DNA from: Bdellovibrio sp. | Lineage (GTDB): Bacteria; Bdellovibrionota; Bacteriovoracia; Bacteriovoracales; Bacteriovoracaceae | Direction of reading: 5' to 3' | Length of the DNA stretch: 41,924 nt | NCBI GenBank assembly: GCA_020720455.1 | Contig: DYOQ01000022.1 | Span: 1 to 41,924 of the forward strand | Part shown: positions 15,733 through 24,242 of the stretch, piece by piece | Layout: every line of letters starts with the position of its first letter | Position numbering within the stretch: position 1 is the first letter of the stretch | The notes under the pieces: model-generated | The model's database searches: none | What the model saw: the letters and a program-made list of their open reading frames with translations, nothing else | What the model was told of the DNA's origin: nothing | Made by a program: the position numbers and the translations under genes

Positions 15733-16725
15733 ATGGAGAAGATATTAGAGGTTAAAAATCTTTCTACTGCTTTTGCTACTGATTCTGATTTGATTACCGT
15801 CTTAGATGGAGTTAGTTTTGATTTAATAAAAGGTAAGACGCTTGGAATTGTTGGTGAGTCTGGATGTGGGAAGTCGGTTACTTCACTTTCAATTATGAGA
15901 CTTCTTCCGCGTCCTGCTGGACGAATTACTGGTGGAGAGGTTTTATACAGGGGCACAGACCTGACAAAGATCTCATTAGGTGAGATGCATAAAATTAGAG
16001 GGAATAAAATTGCGATGATTTTTCAGGAGCCAATGACAGCGTTAAATCCTGTGCAAAAAATTGGAGACCAGCTCGGGGAGTCTTTTAGGTTACATTTTCC
16101 AAACATGAATGATGATGAGGTTCGGGCGCAGTCACTCAACATGTTAGAGTCCGTTGGAATTTCTGATATTAGAAGAAGATTGCGAGAATATCCTCACCAG
16201 CTTTCAGGTGGTATTCGTCAAAGAGTAATGATTGCGATAGCACTTGCGTGTAAACCTGATATTTTAATTGCCGATGAGCCGACCACTGCACTTGATGTTA
16301 CCATTCAAGCCCAGATTTTAAAATTAATAAAAGATTTGCAAAAAGAGAATGGAATGTCGGTGATGTTTATCACTCATGATTTAGGAGTAATTGCAGAAAT
16401 TTGCGACGATGTTGTTGTTATGTACACTGGCCATGTTGTAGAAAAAGGAAGTGTGAATGATATTTTTGAAAATCCAAAACATCCATATACAAAGGGGTTG
16501 TTAGAGTCTATTCCGAGATTAGAGCATCCAAGAAAAACAAAACTTAAAATTATTGAAGGGATGGTTCCTGATCTTCTTAACCTCCCAAGTGGGTGTAGAT
16601 TTGGGAATAGATGTCCTTATATAGTTGATGAGTGCAAACAAAAAGTACCTGTGCTTGAAAAAGTGTTGGATGCACATTATTCAAAATGTCTCAAACATGC
16701 GAGTTTCATGAAGGAAAATGTATGA
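15733..16725 (+). CDS. oppD: Oligopeptide ABC transporter ATP-binding protein (OppD/YejF N-half type)
   Basis: A 330-residue ATPase for the peptide importer. Walker A is GESGCGKS (41-48), the Q-loop is IFQEPMTALNP (about 96-106), the ABC signature is LSGGIRQR (157-164) and Walker B is ILIADEP (177-183), followed by the switch histidine in FITHDLGV. The C-terminal extension has the Cys-rich OppD motif (CRFGNRCPY...DEC...C) that in related DppD proteins holds an iron-sulphur cluster. In E. coli the Yej system uses one fused ATPase, YejF, whereas here two separate genes encode the halves. It overlaps the next gene by four bases (ATGA). Confidence 0.94.
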   Translation: MEKILEVKNLSTAFATDSDLITVLDGVSFDLIKGKTLGIVGESGCGKSVTSLSIMRLLPRPAGRITGGEVLYRGTDLTKISLGEMHKIRGNKIAMIFQEPMTALNPVQKIGDQLGESFRLHFPNMNDDEVRAQSLNMLESVGISDIRRRLREYPHQLSGGIRQRVMIAIALACKPDILIADEPTTALDVTIQAQILKLIKDLQKENGMSVMFITHDLGVIAEICDDVVVMYTGHVVEKGSVNDIFENPKHPYTKGLLESIPRLEHPRKTKLKIIEGMVPDLLNLPSGCRFGNRCPYIVDECKQKVPVLEKVLDAHYSKCLKHASFMKENV

Positions 16726-17699
16726 AAGAGTATATTTTAGAAGTAGATAATTTGACCAAACATTTTCCGATAAATGGTGGAGTTTTACTTAGAAAGGTTG
16801 GGGATGTTCATGCACTGAATGGTGTTACATTTAAAGTTAAGAAGGGCGAGACTCTAGGAGTTGTCGGTGAGAGTGGCTGTGGCAAGAGTACGCTTGGAAA
16901 AACCTTACTTAGGCTACATCGGCCTACTAGTGGTAGTGCGAAATTTCTAAGTAAGGATCTTTTTTCTATTGAAGGAAAAGAGTTAAGAGAGATGAGAAAA
17001 GATATCCAAATGATTTTTCAAGACCCGTATGAGTCACTTAACGCAAGACACTCGGTAAGGTCGATTTTGCATGAGCCATTTGAAATTCACAAAATTGGAG
17101 ATTATGAGTTTAGAGAGTCTGAAGCAAAAAGACTTTTAAATAGAGTCGGGTTACCTCCTTCAGCATTAGATAGATTTTCCTTTGAGTTTTCGGGAGGACA
17201 AAGACAGCGGATCGGTATTGCTCGTGCTATTGCTCTAAATCCAAAGCTGGTCGTGTGTGATGAACCTGTTTCGGCATTAGATGTTTCTGTTCAATCCCAA
17301 GTCTTAAACTTGATGCTTGAGTTACAACAAGAGATGGATCTAACATATATTTTTATAGCGCACGATTTAGCGGTTGTTAGACATATTAGCGATAATATAG
17401 CTGTTATGTATCTTGGAAATATTGTTGAATATACCGATGCTGACACTATTTATGAAAAACCAAGACATCCTTATACAAAAGCTCTGATTTCAGCAATACC
17501 TGTTCCTGATCCTCGGTTCAAAGGAGTTAAGCAAGTATTAGAAGGTGATATTCCAAGCCCAAGAAGATTGCCAACGGGTTGTCACTTTCATACGAGATGT
17601 CCTATTGCTACTGATAAGTGTAGAAAAGAATCTCCGATTTTAAGAGATGCCACTGGTACTTCAGAACAAACGCATTTGGTATCATGTCACTATATATAG
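16722..17699 (+). CDS. oppF: Oligopeptide ABC transporter ATP-binding protein (OppF/YejF C-half type)
   Basis: A 325-residue second ATPase of the importer. Walker A is GESGCGKS (49-56), the Q-loop is IFQDPYESLN, the signature is FSGGQRQR, and Walker B LVVCDEPVSALD is typical of OppF. The switch histidine is in FIAHDLAV. The C-terminal Cys motif (CHFHTRCP...DKC...C) is complete. An upstream in-frame ATG exists at 16686, but AAGGA (16711-16715) is spaced for the ATG at 16722, which overlaps the oppD stop as ATGA. The product should pair with OppD to energise YejB/YejE. The stop at 17699 is close to the next gene start. Confidence 0.94.
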   Translation: MKEYILEVDNLTKHFPINGGVLLRKVGDVHALNGVTFKVKKGETLGVVGESGCGKSTLGKTLLRLHRPTSGSAKFLSKDLFSIEGKELREMRKDIQMIFQDPYESLNARHSVRSILHEPFEIHKIGDYEFRESEAKRLLNRVGLPPSALDRFSFEFSGGQRQRIGIARAIALNPKLVVCDEPVSALDVSVQSQVLNLMLELQQEMDLTYIFIAHDLAVVRHISDNIAVMYLGNIVEYTDADTIYEKPRHPYTKALISAIPVPDPRFKGVKQVLEGDIPSPRRLPTGCHFHTRCPIATDKCRKESPILRDATGTSEQTHLVSCHYI

Positions 17700-17710
17700 A
17701 GTTAAAATCT

Positions 17711-18880
17711 ATGTATAGGTTTGCTCTTATCATCACACTCATCACACTGACAGCTTTTAGCGTTTCTGCGTTTGCAATTGATAGGTATCCACTAGACTAT
17801 GAAAAAACTGCTTATGATATTAGTAGTGAGTACCAAAAATATACCCGTGCAAAAAAACTTGGAGCTAAATCAACATTTGAGAATGAAGAGTATGCTACGT
17901 TTGGCGGGAACTATTTTTTAGTCGGCCAATATCCTTATTACCCATATTGGAGTGATGCTGATTACGAGTATGACGAGTTTGGCAAAATAGTAAGAGTGAA
18001 AAGAGTGGTTGACACTAATCATAACAATCCTAATAAGATTACTTATCGGATCATGCCGTATTTTTATACGATGAGTGTTAGCGGTAACAGCTCTGATATA
18101 TCTTCAACTGGCGCAGGGATCTATCTTTCAAGGCAGAGGAAAAAATTCGTAACATCGCTTGCGTATGAGACAACAGGTATTGGTAATAATGGTGAGGTTA
18201 AGGCCGGACAATATGAACTAGCATTTGCCTTAAGAAATGGCGTTACGGATAGTTTTGATTTGGCCGGTGGTTTTCACAGAACGAGTGGTGAAAATGTAGA
18301 TAAATCATTCTATCGGGCAAATGTGTACACCATTGAAGCAAAGGTAACATCGCTTACAAAAAATTGTTTGGGAGTATCACTTCACCTCTCTCAGTATAAT
18401 AGCTATGGTGAACCATCTGATGTGGCCGTAGGTATTAGTAGTGACAAGTTTGAAGTGAAGCAGTATTCACCATATTTAGGGTTTGGTTTTGATAACGTCG
18501 CTTTCTCTGGTGATGTTTTGTATTTAACAGGGTGGGTAGATATCATTGATACAAATAAGTCACCACAAAGTAGGTACGAGGTTAGTAATTATAAGGCAGT
18601 TCATATCGCAGGAAGGTATGACCTAGATAAAACTCATTACTATCTTGAAGCTTGGCTTGGAGATCAGCGATTTTTGGTTAGCAATGATGGTTTTGTTGTA
18701 AATAATTTAACGTTTATAAAAGATGGTGGAGCTACTCTTTATGTACTTCATGAGTTTGAGTCGAATATATTTGTAAAAGGTCAAATTGATTTGTCATCGG
18801 TTTATGATTATGACACAGAGGCCACGAGGTGGAGTGGAAGTGAGACTCGCGTAACTATTTCAACCGGGTACTCATTTTAG
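17711..18880 (+). CDS. Probable outer-membrane beta-barrel protein downstream of the peptide importer
   Basis: A 389-residue exported protein. The signal peptide is clear (MYRFALIITLITLTAFSVSA, cleaved near FA). The mature protein is rich in Tyr and in alternating polar/hydrophobic strands with Gly, Asn and Ser turns. It ends in ITISTGYSF-type strand spacing with a terminal Phe, the usual signature of barrels assembled in the outer membrane. I do not recognise a specific family. An ATG at 17684 overlaps oppF, but the ATG at 17711 gives a normal signal peptide. It directly follows the importer genes, so it may be the outer-membrane entry route or an unrelated porin-like protein. That link is inference. 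Confidence 0.72.
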   Translation: MYRFALIITLITLTAFSVSAFAIDRYPLDYEKTAYDISSEYQKYTRAKKLGAKSTFENEEYATFGGNYFLVGQYPYYPYWSDADYEYDEFGKIVRVKRVVDTNHNNPNKITYRIMPYFYTMSVSGNSSDISSTGAGIYLSRQRKKFVTSLAYETTGIGNNGEVKAGQYELAFALRNGVTDSFDLAGGFHRTSGENVDKSFYRANVYTIEAKVTSLTKNCLGVSLHLSQYNSYGEPSDVAVGISSDKFEVKQYSPYLGFGFDNVAFSGDVLYLTGWVDIIDTNKSPQSRYEVSNYKAVHIAGRYDLDKTHYYLEAWLGDQRFLVSNDGFVVNNLTFIKDGGATLYVLHEFESNIFVKGQIDLSSVYDYDTEATRWSGSETRVTISTGYSF

Positions 18881-18888
18881 GAGTTATT

Positions 18889-19566
18889 ATGAGAATAAAA
18901 ATGAGAATTATATTTTGTTTTCTATTGATGAGTTCATTTATAAATATCGTTTTGGCCGAATCTTCTAAGAAAGATAAATACGCACAAGTTGTGTTGCTTA
19001 CAGGAGAAGGAACGTCAGAAAAAAACAAATTAAAGTTACATGATTGGATAGATAGAAAAGCGATACTGTCAACTGGGCCAGCTTCATATCTAAAAATCTA
19101 TATCCCATCAGAGTTTGTAACGATACTTCTTGGCCCTTATACAAAAGTTATATTTGGTGGATATAGTTCTGGAATGTCAAATTATGTATCTACTCACACT
19201 GTTGAAAATGGAATGTGTCGAGTCGTTGCTTCGAATAAACGTGGTGGGCGAGTACCGTTCTTATCTATTGAAGGGGTGTCAGCAACAGTAGGCCTTGCTG
19301 TTGGTGATATAATATTTACGACAACAAAAGCTTTTAATGAATCTGAACTTATTGTTATGAGTAAAGATGCAACTTTCAATGCAAAAGTAGGGAGCGAAGA
19401 GGATAGAGTTGGAGTCGTAGTTAAGCAAGGTGAGTGGTTAGGTATTGGGGGTAGGTTTGGAGAAAAGATTAGAGATAAAATGAAACTCTCTATTCAGTTA
19501 TACTCTCATTATAACTATTTTGGAGAATTAGCTAGCTCGAATCCTTCTAGTTTAAATCTAAAATAA
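18889..19566 (+). CDS. Exported FecR-domain protein
   Basis: A 225-residue exported protein. The signal peptide (IIFCFLLMSSFINIVLA) ends near residue 25. The mature part has a FecR-type small beta domain: WIDRKAILSTGPASYLKIYIPSEFVTILLGPYTKVIF (residues about 49-85), followed by further strands (TVENGMCRVVAS, FLSIEGVSATVG). Free-standing periplasmic FecR-domain proteins are common and usually of unknown role, unlike the sigma-regulator FecR with its N-terminal cytoplasmic part. AGGAG at 18879-18883 overlaps the stop of the previous gene, so it belongs to that transcript. Its last 52 bases overlap the 3' end of the convergent tonB gene. Confidence 0.75.
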   Translation: MRIKMRIIFCFLLMSSFINIVLAESSKKDKYAQVVLLTGEGTSEKNKLKLHDWIDRKAILSTGPASYLKIYIPSEFVTILLGPYTKVIFGGYSSGMSNYVSTHTVENGMCRVVASNKRGGRVPFLSIEGVSATVGLAVGDIIFTTTKAFNESELIVMSKDATFNAKVGSEEDRVGVVVKQGEWLGIGGRFGEKIRDKMKLSIQLYSHYNYFGELASSNPSSLNLK

Positions 19567-20081
19567 AAAATTAGTTTGTTCGATGGAGTGGGATCTGTTT
19601 TGTGATTTTTCTTGAACGCATTTTTTATAGCATCTATAGCTGCATCATCAAGTCGTTTAAACCCTGATGATTTTATCACAACCGTCTGAATGAGCTCGTT
19701 GTTACTGTTTATGGTTACTTCAATCCTGTTTTCTCCCTCTTCTTTAAGTATCCTAGAGAGTTTGGGATAGTTAGGGTTGATTGTAATTGAGTTATTACCG
19801 CCTAGTGTAGCAGTAGGCGTAGACTCTTTTTTTTTGTTTTCGGTAATGTTTTTTGAATCTTGTTTTTTATGAGTTAGTGCTGGTTGAGTTTTGGATAGTT
19901 GTTTTGCCGTTGTACGAGAATGAGAATAAGAATGAGAATGAGAATGAAGAAAGGTTACAAATTTATGGTTGGTTATTGTATTTGTATTTGTATTTGTATT
20001 ATTGCTACTATGTGATGATAATTGGATCGCAACTACGAGATGAATAAGTATTGATAAAAAGATTGCAAGTGGATGGATCAT
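19515..20081 (-). CDS. tonB: TonB-family energy transducer, co-transcribed with btuB
   Basis: A 188-residue TonB-like protein. It has one N-terminal membrane helix (HPLAIFLSILIHLVVAIQL), a low-complexity periplasmic linker and a C-terminal TonB domain (about residues 105-180) with YPKLSRILKEEGENRIEVTI and LDDAAIDAIKNAF. The linker has unusual Asn-Thr (NTNTNTNT) and His-Ser (HSHSHSYSHS) runs, encoded by tandem hexamers, instead of the usual Pro-rich segment. TonB transmits inner-membrane proton energy to outer-membrane receptors. The gene overlaps btuB by four bases (ATGA), so it is expected to serve that receptor. ExbB/ExbD are not in the window. Confidence 0.88.
   Translation of the reverse strand: MIHPLAIFLSILIHLVVAIQLSSHSSNNTNTNTNTITNHKFVTFLHSHSHSYSHSRTTAKQLSKTQPALTHKKQDSKNITENKKKESTPTATLGGNNSITINPNYPKLSRILKEEGENRIEVTINSNNELIQTVVIKSSGFKRLDDAAIDAIKNAFKKNHKTDPTPSNKLIFYFRFKLEGFELANSPK
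19916..19945. repeat. Tandem hexamer repeat (GAGAAT x5, one imperfect)
   Basis: Five consecutive six-base units on the plus strand, four GAGAAT and one AAGAAT, lie inside tonB. On the coding strand they give the His-Ser repeats of the linker. Because the unit is two codons, gain or loss of copies would change linker length without breaking the frame. Confidence 0.9.
19978..20001. repeat. Second tandem hexamer repeat (GTATTT x3, plus partial)
   Basis: Three perfect GTATTT units with a fourth imperfect one, also inside tonB. On the coding strand they encode the Asn-Thr run. Two unrelated hexamer tracts within 90 bases of one linker point to replication slippage as the source of linker length. 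Confidence 0.88.
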
Positions 20082-21913
20082 AAATCAATCTTTATTCCTG
20101 AAAAAAGAGAGATGCCGATAGCGCCTTGTTCTTTGTAAATGGCCACTTTCTTATTCGTAATATTATAAATATCAAAAAAATATTGTGTGCTATTTTGTTT
20201 GTAGCTTGTACCGAGATCGATTTTTGTGTTGCTGCCTAGTTTTTCACCTGTTGGATAATCTGAAGACATTTGAGCGCTAGTTGTCTTTACGTTGCACCAA
20301 AATGTTAGTTTTTTTAAACTATAATCAACTCCAAGTTTGCCAGTATGTAACGGACGAAGTGGAAGCCCTTGATGAGTTGTTAAGTTTTTACAGTCATTTA
20401 AACTATAACTAATATTTAAGTGGAGATTATTATTTAGGTGTAACTGCTGTGAAAATTCACCACCTCTTATTTTAACTTTGCTATTGTTGTAATACTTTTG
20501 AGCCGATAAGTTATACTCAATCATATTTGCTAAAAGAGTTTGATAGATTGTTATCTTACTTGTTTTTGAACTAATAGAGAATGCTAACGACTGAGATGAC
20601 TCTTCTCTAAGCGTTGGTTCACCATACTGAGAGTATAGTTGAATGAGTGAGGGGTATTTGTATCCAGTAGCGTACTCTGCTGTTGCATCTAGTTTATCAT
20701 CAAATAAATGTTTTGTGACTTTAGTATTAATTGGATACTTGATTTCTTTAGAGGTAAGGTTGTAACTTCCTCTCGTTCCTATTGATATGTTAGTTTTATT
20801 AAACTCCTTATTTGCAATCATATAAGCATAACTGTTAGATAGATTGTTTCTTGTCATTGAATACGAATCAGTTTTACCCTCTTCGACTAAGTGGCCAACT
20901 CCAGAGTCTATGTTCAAAAAATTTGGCAGGGTTGCCTCTAGCTGTGCTTTAACTTCATTTTTATTTGCGTGAAAAAAATTACTGCTAATATTTTCTAACT
21001 CGTTATCAGCTTCATCAACATATGAACGCTTAATCGTTGAGTGTGAAAAGCTGAGCTTTGTTTTTGTATCACCATCATTAAAGTAGCTAGTTAAGGTTTG
21101 ACCGATTAGATATTTTTCATTAGTAGAGATGCTGTTGTCATCATCTTTGTAAAAATCATCTAGTTCATATCTATTTTTACTGTATCTAGTTGTTAAGGTT
21201 AAGTTTGAACTATCTCCAATACTCTTGGATAATGTATCGCTAATAGCATATTGTTTATATCCGTCTGTTTCACCACCTCTAAAAAGTGAAGTGCCATCAC
21301 TACTACTGTGATTAAGCGATATTTTATTTTTGATATCCAAAAATGGATTAGAATTGTTGCTTATGTTTGCAAATACTGAATTGAAACTTCCGTATCCTGC
21401 TGTTGTTTCAGTTTTTTTAGAAAAGTTTTCGCTAATTGTCGATATGTCAATGACCCCCCCCGTCGCTTGAGGCCCGTGTTTTACGTTGTTTGGCCCATGG
21501 ATGACGTCTATTTTTTCTACTCCACTACTATTAAAAAATGAAAAATCATATCGTCTATTTCCTGGGTCCATGGGGTCGTTTAGTTCCACTCCGTCGTATA
21601 AGACTAGAACATATCCAGCAGGGTTTCCCCTTAAGAAGATACTGCTGTTTTTACTATGTATTGAATCACTCTCAGTTTCAACCCCTGGAAGCGTGCTAAG
21701 TGTTTTACTAATATTTTGCCCGTGTGGTTCATTAAGCTTCTCTGCACTAATTTTTGTTTCAATAGTTTTTTTGGGTGATTCAATATTTTTTGCAATAACC
21801 TCTATTACGTTATCTTCAGTGTGGCCAAGTGAATAGAATAAGAGTGAATAGAATAAGATCGTAAAAATAATGAGTAAAACTAATGAAATATTTAACGATT
21901 TGCCATTGTTCAC
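20078..21913 (-). CDS. btuB: TonB-dependent vitamin B12 receptor (BtuB-like)
   Basis: A 611-residue outer-membrane receptor. The N-terminal hydrophobic export segment is followed by a TonB-box-like stretch (DNVIEVIAK). The plug domain then shows ISKTLSTLPGVET, IFLRGNPAGYVLVLYDGVELNDP and VEKIDVIHGPNNVKHGPQA. The rest is a beta-barrel with Tyr/Asn/Ser-rich strands, ending in GIKIDL rather than an aromatic residue. The GTG start at 21913 is preceded by a strong GGGAGGA site. The cobalamin riboswitch immediately upstream identifies the substrate as cobalamin or a corrinoid. tonB is downstream and btuFCD is divergent. The size and plug match BtuB-type receptors. Confidence 0.93.
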   Translation of the reverse strand: MNNGKSLNISLVLLIIFTILFYSLLFYSLGHTEDNVIEVIAKNIESPKKTIETKISAEKLNEPHGQNISKTLSTLPGVETESDSIHSKNSSIFLRGNPAGYVLVLYDGVELNDPMDPGNRRYDFSFFNSSGVEKIDVIHGPNNVKHGPQATGGVIDISTISENFSKKTETTAGYGSFNSVFANISNNSNPFLDIKNKISLNHSSSDGTSLFRGGETDGYKQYAISDTLSKSIGDSSNLTLTTRYSKNRYELDDFYKDDDNSISTNEKYLIGQTLTSYFNDGDTKTKLSFSHSTIKRSYVDEADNELENISSNFFHANKNEVKAQLEATLPNFLNIDSGVGHLVEEGKTDSYSMTRNNLSNSYAYMIANKEFNKTNISIGTRGSYNLTSKEIKYPINTKVTKHLFDDKLDATAEYATGYKYPSLIQLYSQYGEPTLREESSQSLAFSISSKTSKITIYQTLLANMIEYNLSAQKYYNNSKVKIRGGEFSQQLHLNNNLHLNISYSLNDCKNLTTHQGLPLRPLHTGKLGVDYSLKKLTFWCNVKTTSAQMSSDYPTGEKLGSNTKIDLGTSYKQNSTQYFFDIYNITNKKVAIYKEQGAIGISLFSGIKIDL

Positions 21914-21939
21914 GACTTCCTCCCCCTCGAAGGTTTTAA

Positions 21940-22020
21940 CGTCAAAGTTTTCCGCATCAGGTTTTCGGGCTATTATACCGTTGCGGGGCAGTCCTGATTA
22001 TTACAGTGTTCCCCTGATTG
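21940..22020 (-). promoter_or_regulatory. Cobalamin riboswitch controlling btuB-tonB
   Basis: Read on the minus strand, the region contains the conserved cobalamin aptamer core CCCCGCAACGGTA (21976-21988), preceded by a GGGGAACAC...CAGGACTG stretch and followed by AGCCCGAAAACCTGATGC, the B12-box-like end. ATCAGG (22018-22013) can pair with CCTGAT (21961-21956) to close the aptamer. No stem followed by a T-run lies between it and the GTG at 21913, while the Shine-Dalgarno GGAGG is close by, so control of translation initiation is more likely than termination. High B12 should lower receptor and TonB production. Confidence 0.93.
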
Positions 22021-22030
22021 CAGATTGGTG

Positions 22031-22059
22031 ATACTACTGTTTGATATAGTAAAAGTCAA
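22031..22059 (-). promoter_or_regulatory. Sigma-70-type promoter for the btuB riboswitch transcript
   Basis: On the minus strand, TTGACT (22059-22054) and TAGTAT (22036-22031) are separated by exactly 17 bases. Transcription would start near 22024, just upstream of the riboswitch aptamer, as expected for a leader that must include the whole aptamer. The match is 5/6 at -35 and 4/6 at -10. Confidence 0.6.
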
Positions 22060-22119
22060 AATTTGAGTGTTGCCATGTAGATTTAAACCTAGTAGCTTGC
22101 TCGAAAAGATGGATATGCG

Positions 22120-23214
22120 ATGAGAAGTAAAGTTATTAACCCAATGCTCTTTTGTTTTTTGCTGATTTCAACTTGGCAAATTGCTCTTTCGAACGAAGGG
22201 TACATAAAATATGCTAAGTTGCTCCAAATTGAAAAAAGAGACAAAACATTTCTAGTAAGAATCAAATCAAGTTTTGAAAGTAAAGCTTGGAATAGTTATA
22301 CACTAACAGCAGGATCTAAAAGAATAGTGGCGTTATCAGCAACACATGTCGCTTCACTGGATGAGATAGATGCTCTAGATAGCTTAGTCGGTGTTGAATC
22401 AATACGGTATATATCGAATGAAAAGGTTAAAAAGTTATATAGCGAAAAAAAAATAGTTGAGATCGGTTACCCAATCAATGTTGAGAAAATTGTCCGGATT
22501 AAGCCAGACGTAGTTTTTACTTATGATGTCTCTGGTGAGAATCAAATTTCAATTGCTAGGTTGAATAATCAGATAATTATGACGATACCGCTTACTGAAT
22601 ATCTAGAGAGTACACCACTAGGAAGAGCGGAGTGGATCAAGTTAATTGGAATTGTTACAGGTAAAGAGAGAGAGGCTTTTGCGGCATTTGAGAAAATAGA
22701 AAAAAAATACCTAGAACTTTCATTGATGGTAAAAAAAAGTTCTGAGTTGCCACGAATTGTTGGAGTTGGAGATGGAAGTGGTGATTATTGGACTGCCCCA
22801 TCAGCAGATAGTAATTTTGTTCAAATGATAAGAGATGCAGGTGGCTCATACTTGTGGAGTGAAAATAGTTTCAATCGGCCAATTTCAGTGAGTAAAGAGT
22901 CTGCGTTTGTCAAAATGAAGAGCGTAGATTTTTGGCTAGTGAACAATAGATGGAATTCACTTGATGAGTTAATTGCAGATGATAAACGATATGAAACTAT
23001 TTTGACAGCTATTGGTGATAATGTTTATAACAACAATTTAGACGGTGATAATGAGAGCGGGGGATACAATTTTTGGGAGCGAGCATTTGTTCGGCCAGAT
23101 ATATTACTCGAAGAACTAATTGCAATTTTCCATCCGAAACTTATCAAACATAAGTTTGTGTGGTATCATAAGTTATTATTAAATAGTGTATCTGTAAAAA
23201 CTGGAGCTAGGTAG
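22120..23214 (+). CDS. btuF: Vitamin B12 ABC transporter substrate-binding protein (BtuF-like)
   Basis: A 364-residue periplasmic binding protein of the BtuF/FecB helical-hinge class. A signal peptide (NPMLFCFLLISTWQIALS) is cleaved near residue 24. The binding-protein pattern follows: SKRIVALSATHVASLDEIDALD, EIGYPINVEKIVRIKPDVVFTYD and a long inter-lobe helix (REAFAAFEKIEKKYLEL). The C-terminal lobe ends ELIAIFHPKL, the usual end of the family. It is divergent from btuB and directly precedes btuC and btuD, so cobalamin is the likely ligand. The ribosome binding site is weak. No riboswitch is seen on this strand, so only the receptor side appears B12-controlled. Confidence 0.9.
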   Translation: MRSKVINPMLFCFLLISTWQIALSNEGYIKYAKLLQIEKRDKTFLVRIKSSFESKAWNSYTLTAGSKRIVALSATHVASLDEIDALDSLVGVESIRYISNEKVKKLYSEKKIVEIGYPINVEKIVRIKPDVVFTYDVSGENQISIARLNNQIIMTIPLTEYLESTPLGRAEWIKLIGIVTGKEREAFAAFEKIEKKYLELSLMVKKSSELPRIVGVGDGSGDYWTAPSADSNFVQMIRDAGGSYLWSENSFNRPISVSKESAFVKMKSVDFWLVNNRWNSLDELIADDKRYETILTAIGDNVYNNNLDGDNESGGYNFWERAFVRPDILLEELIAIFHPKLIKHKFVWYHKLLLNSVSVKTGAR

Positions 23215-24242
23215 TGCTTAGGAGTAATGAGTCGTTTAAGATAATCATTCTTCAGGTTTGTTCAATCTTGATTTTAGCGTTGGCCATCCTCTCCGTTGGC
23301 CCAGTGGAGATATCGTTTAACGAAATTCTTTCCTTTGTGTTTGGTGGTAAACTCAGTGTTGAAAATGAAGCGATACTTGTTAGTTTTCGGCTCAGCAAGA
23401 TGTTTACGGCAATTGCTGCTGGATCTGCCTTGGCAATTTCTGGTCTTATAATGCAGACCTATTTTAATAATTTTTTAGCTGGCCCTTTTGTTTTAGGTGT
23501 TCATAGTGGGGCATCTCTTGGGGTTGTCATCTGGTTGGCATCAACTTCATTTTTTTTGGGAGAGAGTAACTGGTTGGTCTCACTTGGACTTCCTCTTGCA
23601 TCACTAATAGGTGCTGTGCTAGTAATGGTAGTTCTTATATTTCTTGCTCCTGTTATCAGCAATAAATCGTTACTCCTCGTAATGGGAGTACTTTTTAGTT
23701 ATTTTACATCAGGTATAATTTCAATTTTCATATCAATAGCTCGTGATAGTGATATCAGATCATTTTTAGTCTGGAGCCTAGGTAGCTTCGAAAAAATATC
23801 TGGGGATCGTTTAATTATTATGAGCTCAGTTATTATGGTAGGATCTGTAATATCATTTCTATTCTCATCGACGCTTAATACCCTTTTTCTGGGTGATAGA
23901 TATGCTCGTTCAGTCGGCGTTTCTATTAAGCGTGTTCGATTTTTTGTAGTTATGCTAACTTCTGTTTTGACAGGTACTGTAACTGCATATTGTGGCCCTG
24001 TCGCTTTTATTGGAATGATTTCTCCTCATGTGACTAGATTTGTATTTAAGATTGGAGATCACCGCGTCCTATTGCCAGCAACAACACTTACAGGAGCTAT
24101 CCTTGCAATGTTTGCAGAGCTTTTGGTTTCAATTGATTTTGGAATTGGTGTCACGATCCCACTCAATGCAATTCTTGGTATTATTGGCGGTCCGATTGTT
24201 TTTGCAATTTTGTGGCAAAATCGTAAAGGATTTGCCATATGA
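23214..24242 (+). CDS. btuC: Vitamin B12 ABC transporter permease (BtuC-like)
   Basis: A 342-residue FecCD-family permease with about ten hydrophobic membrane segments. Family motifs are FRLSKMFTAIAAGSALAISGLIMQTYFNNFLAGPFVLGVHSGASL split over residues 53-98, and YCGPVAFIGMISPHVTR in the cytoplasmic ATPase-docking loop (about 262-278). The C-terminal GIGVTIPLNAILGIIGGPIVF is also typical. It starts with GTG at 23214, overlapping the btuF stop by one base, and ends overlapping btuD by four bases (ATGA). It should move cobalamin across the inner membrane. Confidence 0.92.
   Translation: MLRSNESFKIIILQVCSILILALAILSVGPVEISFNEILSFVFGGKLSVENEAILVSFRLSKMFTAIAAGSALAISGLIMQTYFNNFLAGPFVLGVHSGASLGVVIWLASTSFFLGESNWLVSLGLPLASLIGAVLVMVVLIFLAPVISNKSLLLVMGVLFSYFTSGIISIFISIARDSDIRSFLVWSLGSFEKISGDRLIIMSSVIMVGSVISFLFSSTLNTLFLGDRYARSVGVSIKRVRFFVVMLTSVLTGTVTAYCGPVAFIGMISPHVTRFVFKIGDHRVLLPATTLTGAILAMFAELLVSIDFGIGVTIPLNAILGIIGGPIVFAILWQNRKGFAI

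Noticed and set aside
15597-15956. Minus-strand open frame of 119 codons
   Set aside because: Antisense to the end of yejA and start of oppD; no independent evidence.
22070-22098. TTGCCA with TAGCTT at 17-base spacing as a btuF promoter
   Set aside because: The -10 match is only 3/6; a promoter must exist nearby but this one is not supported enough to list.
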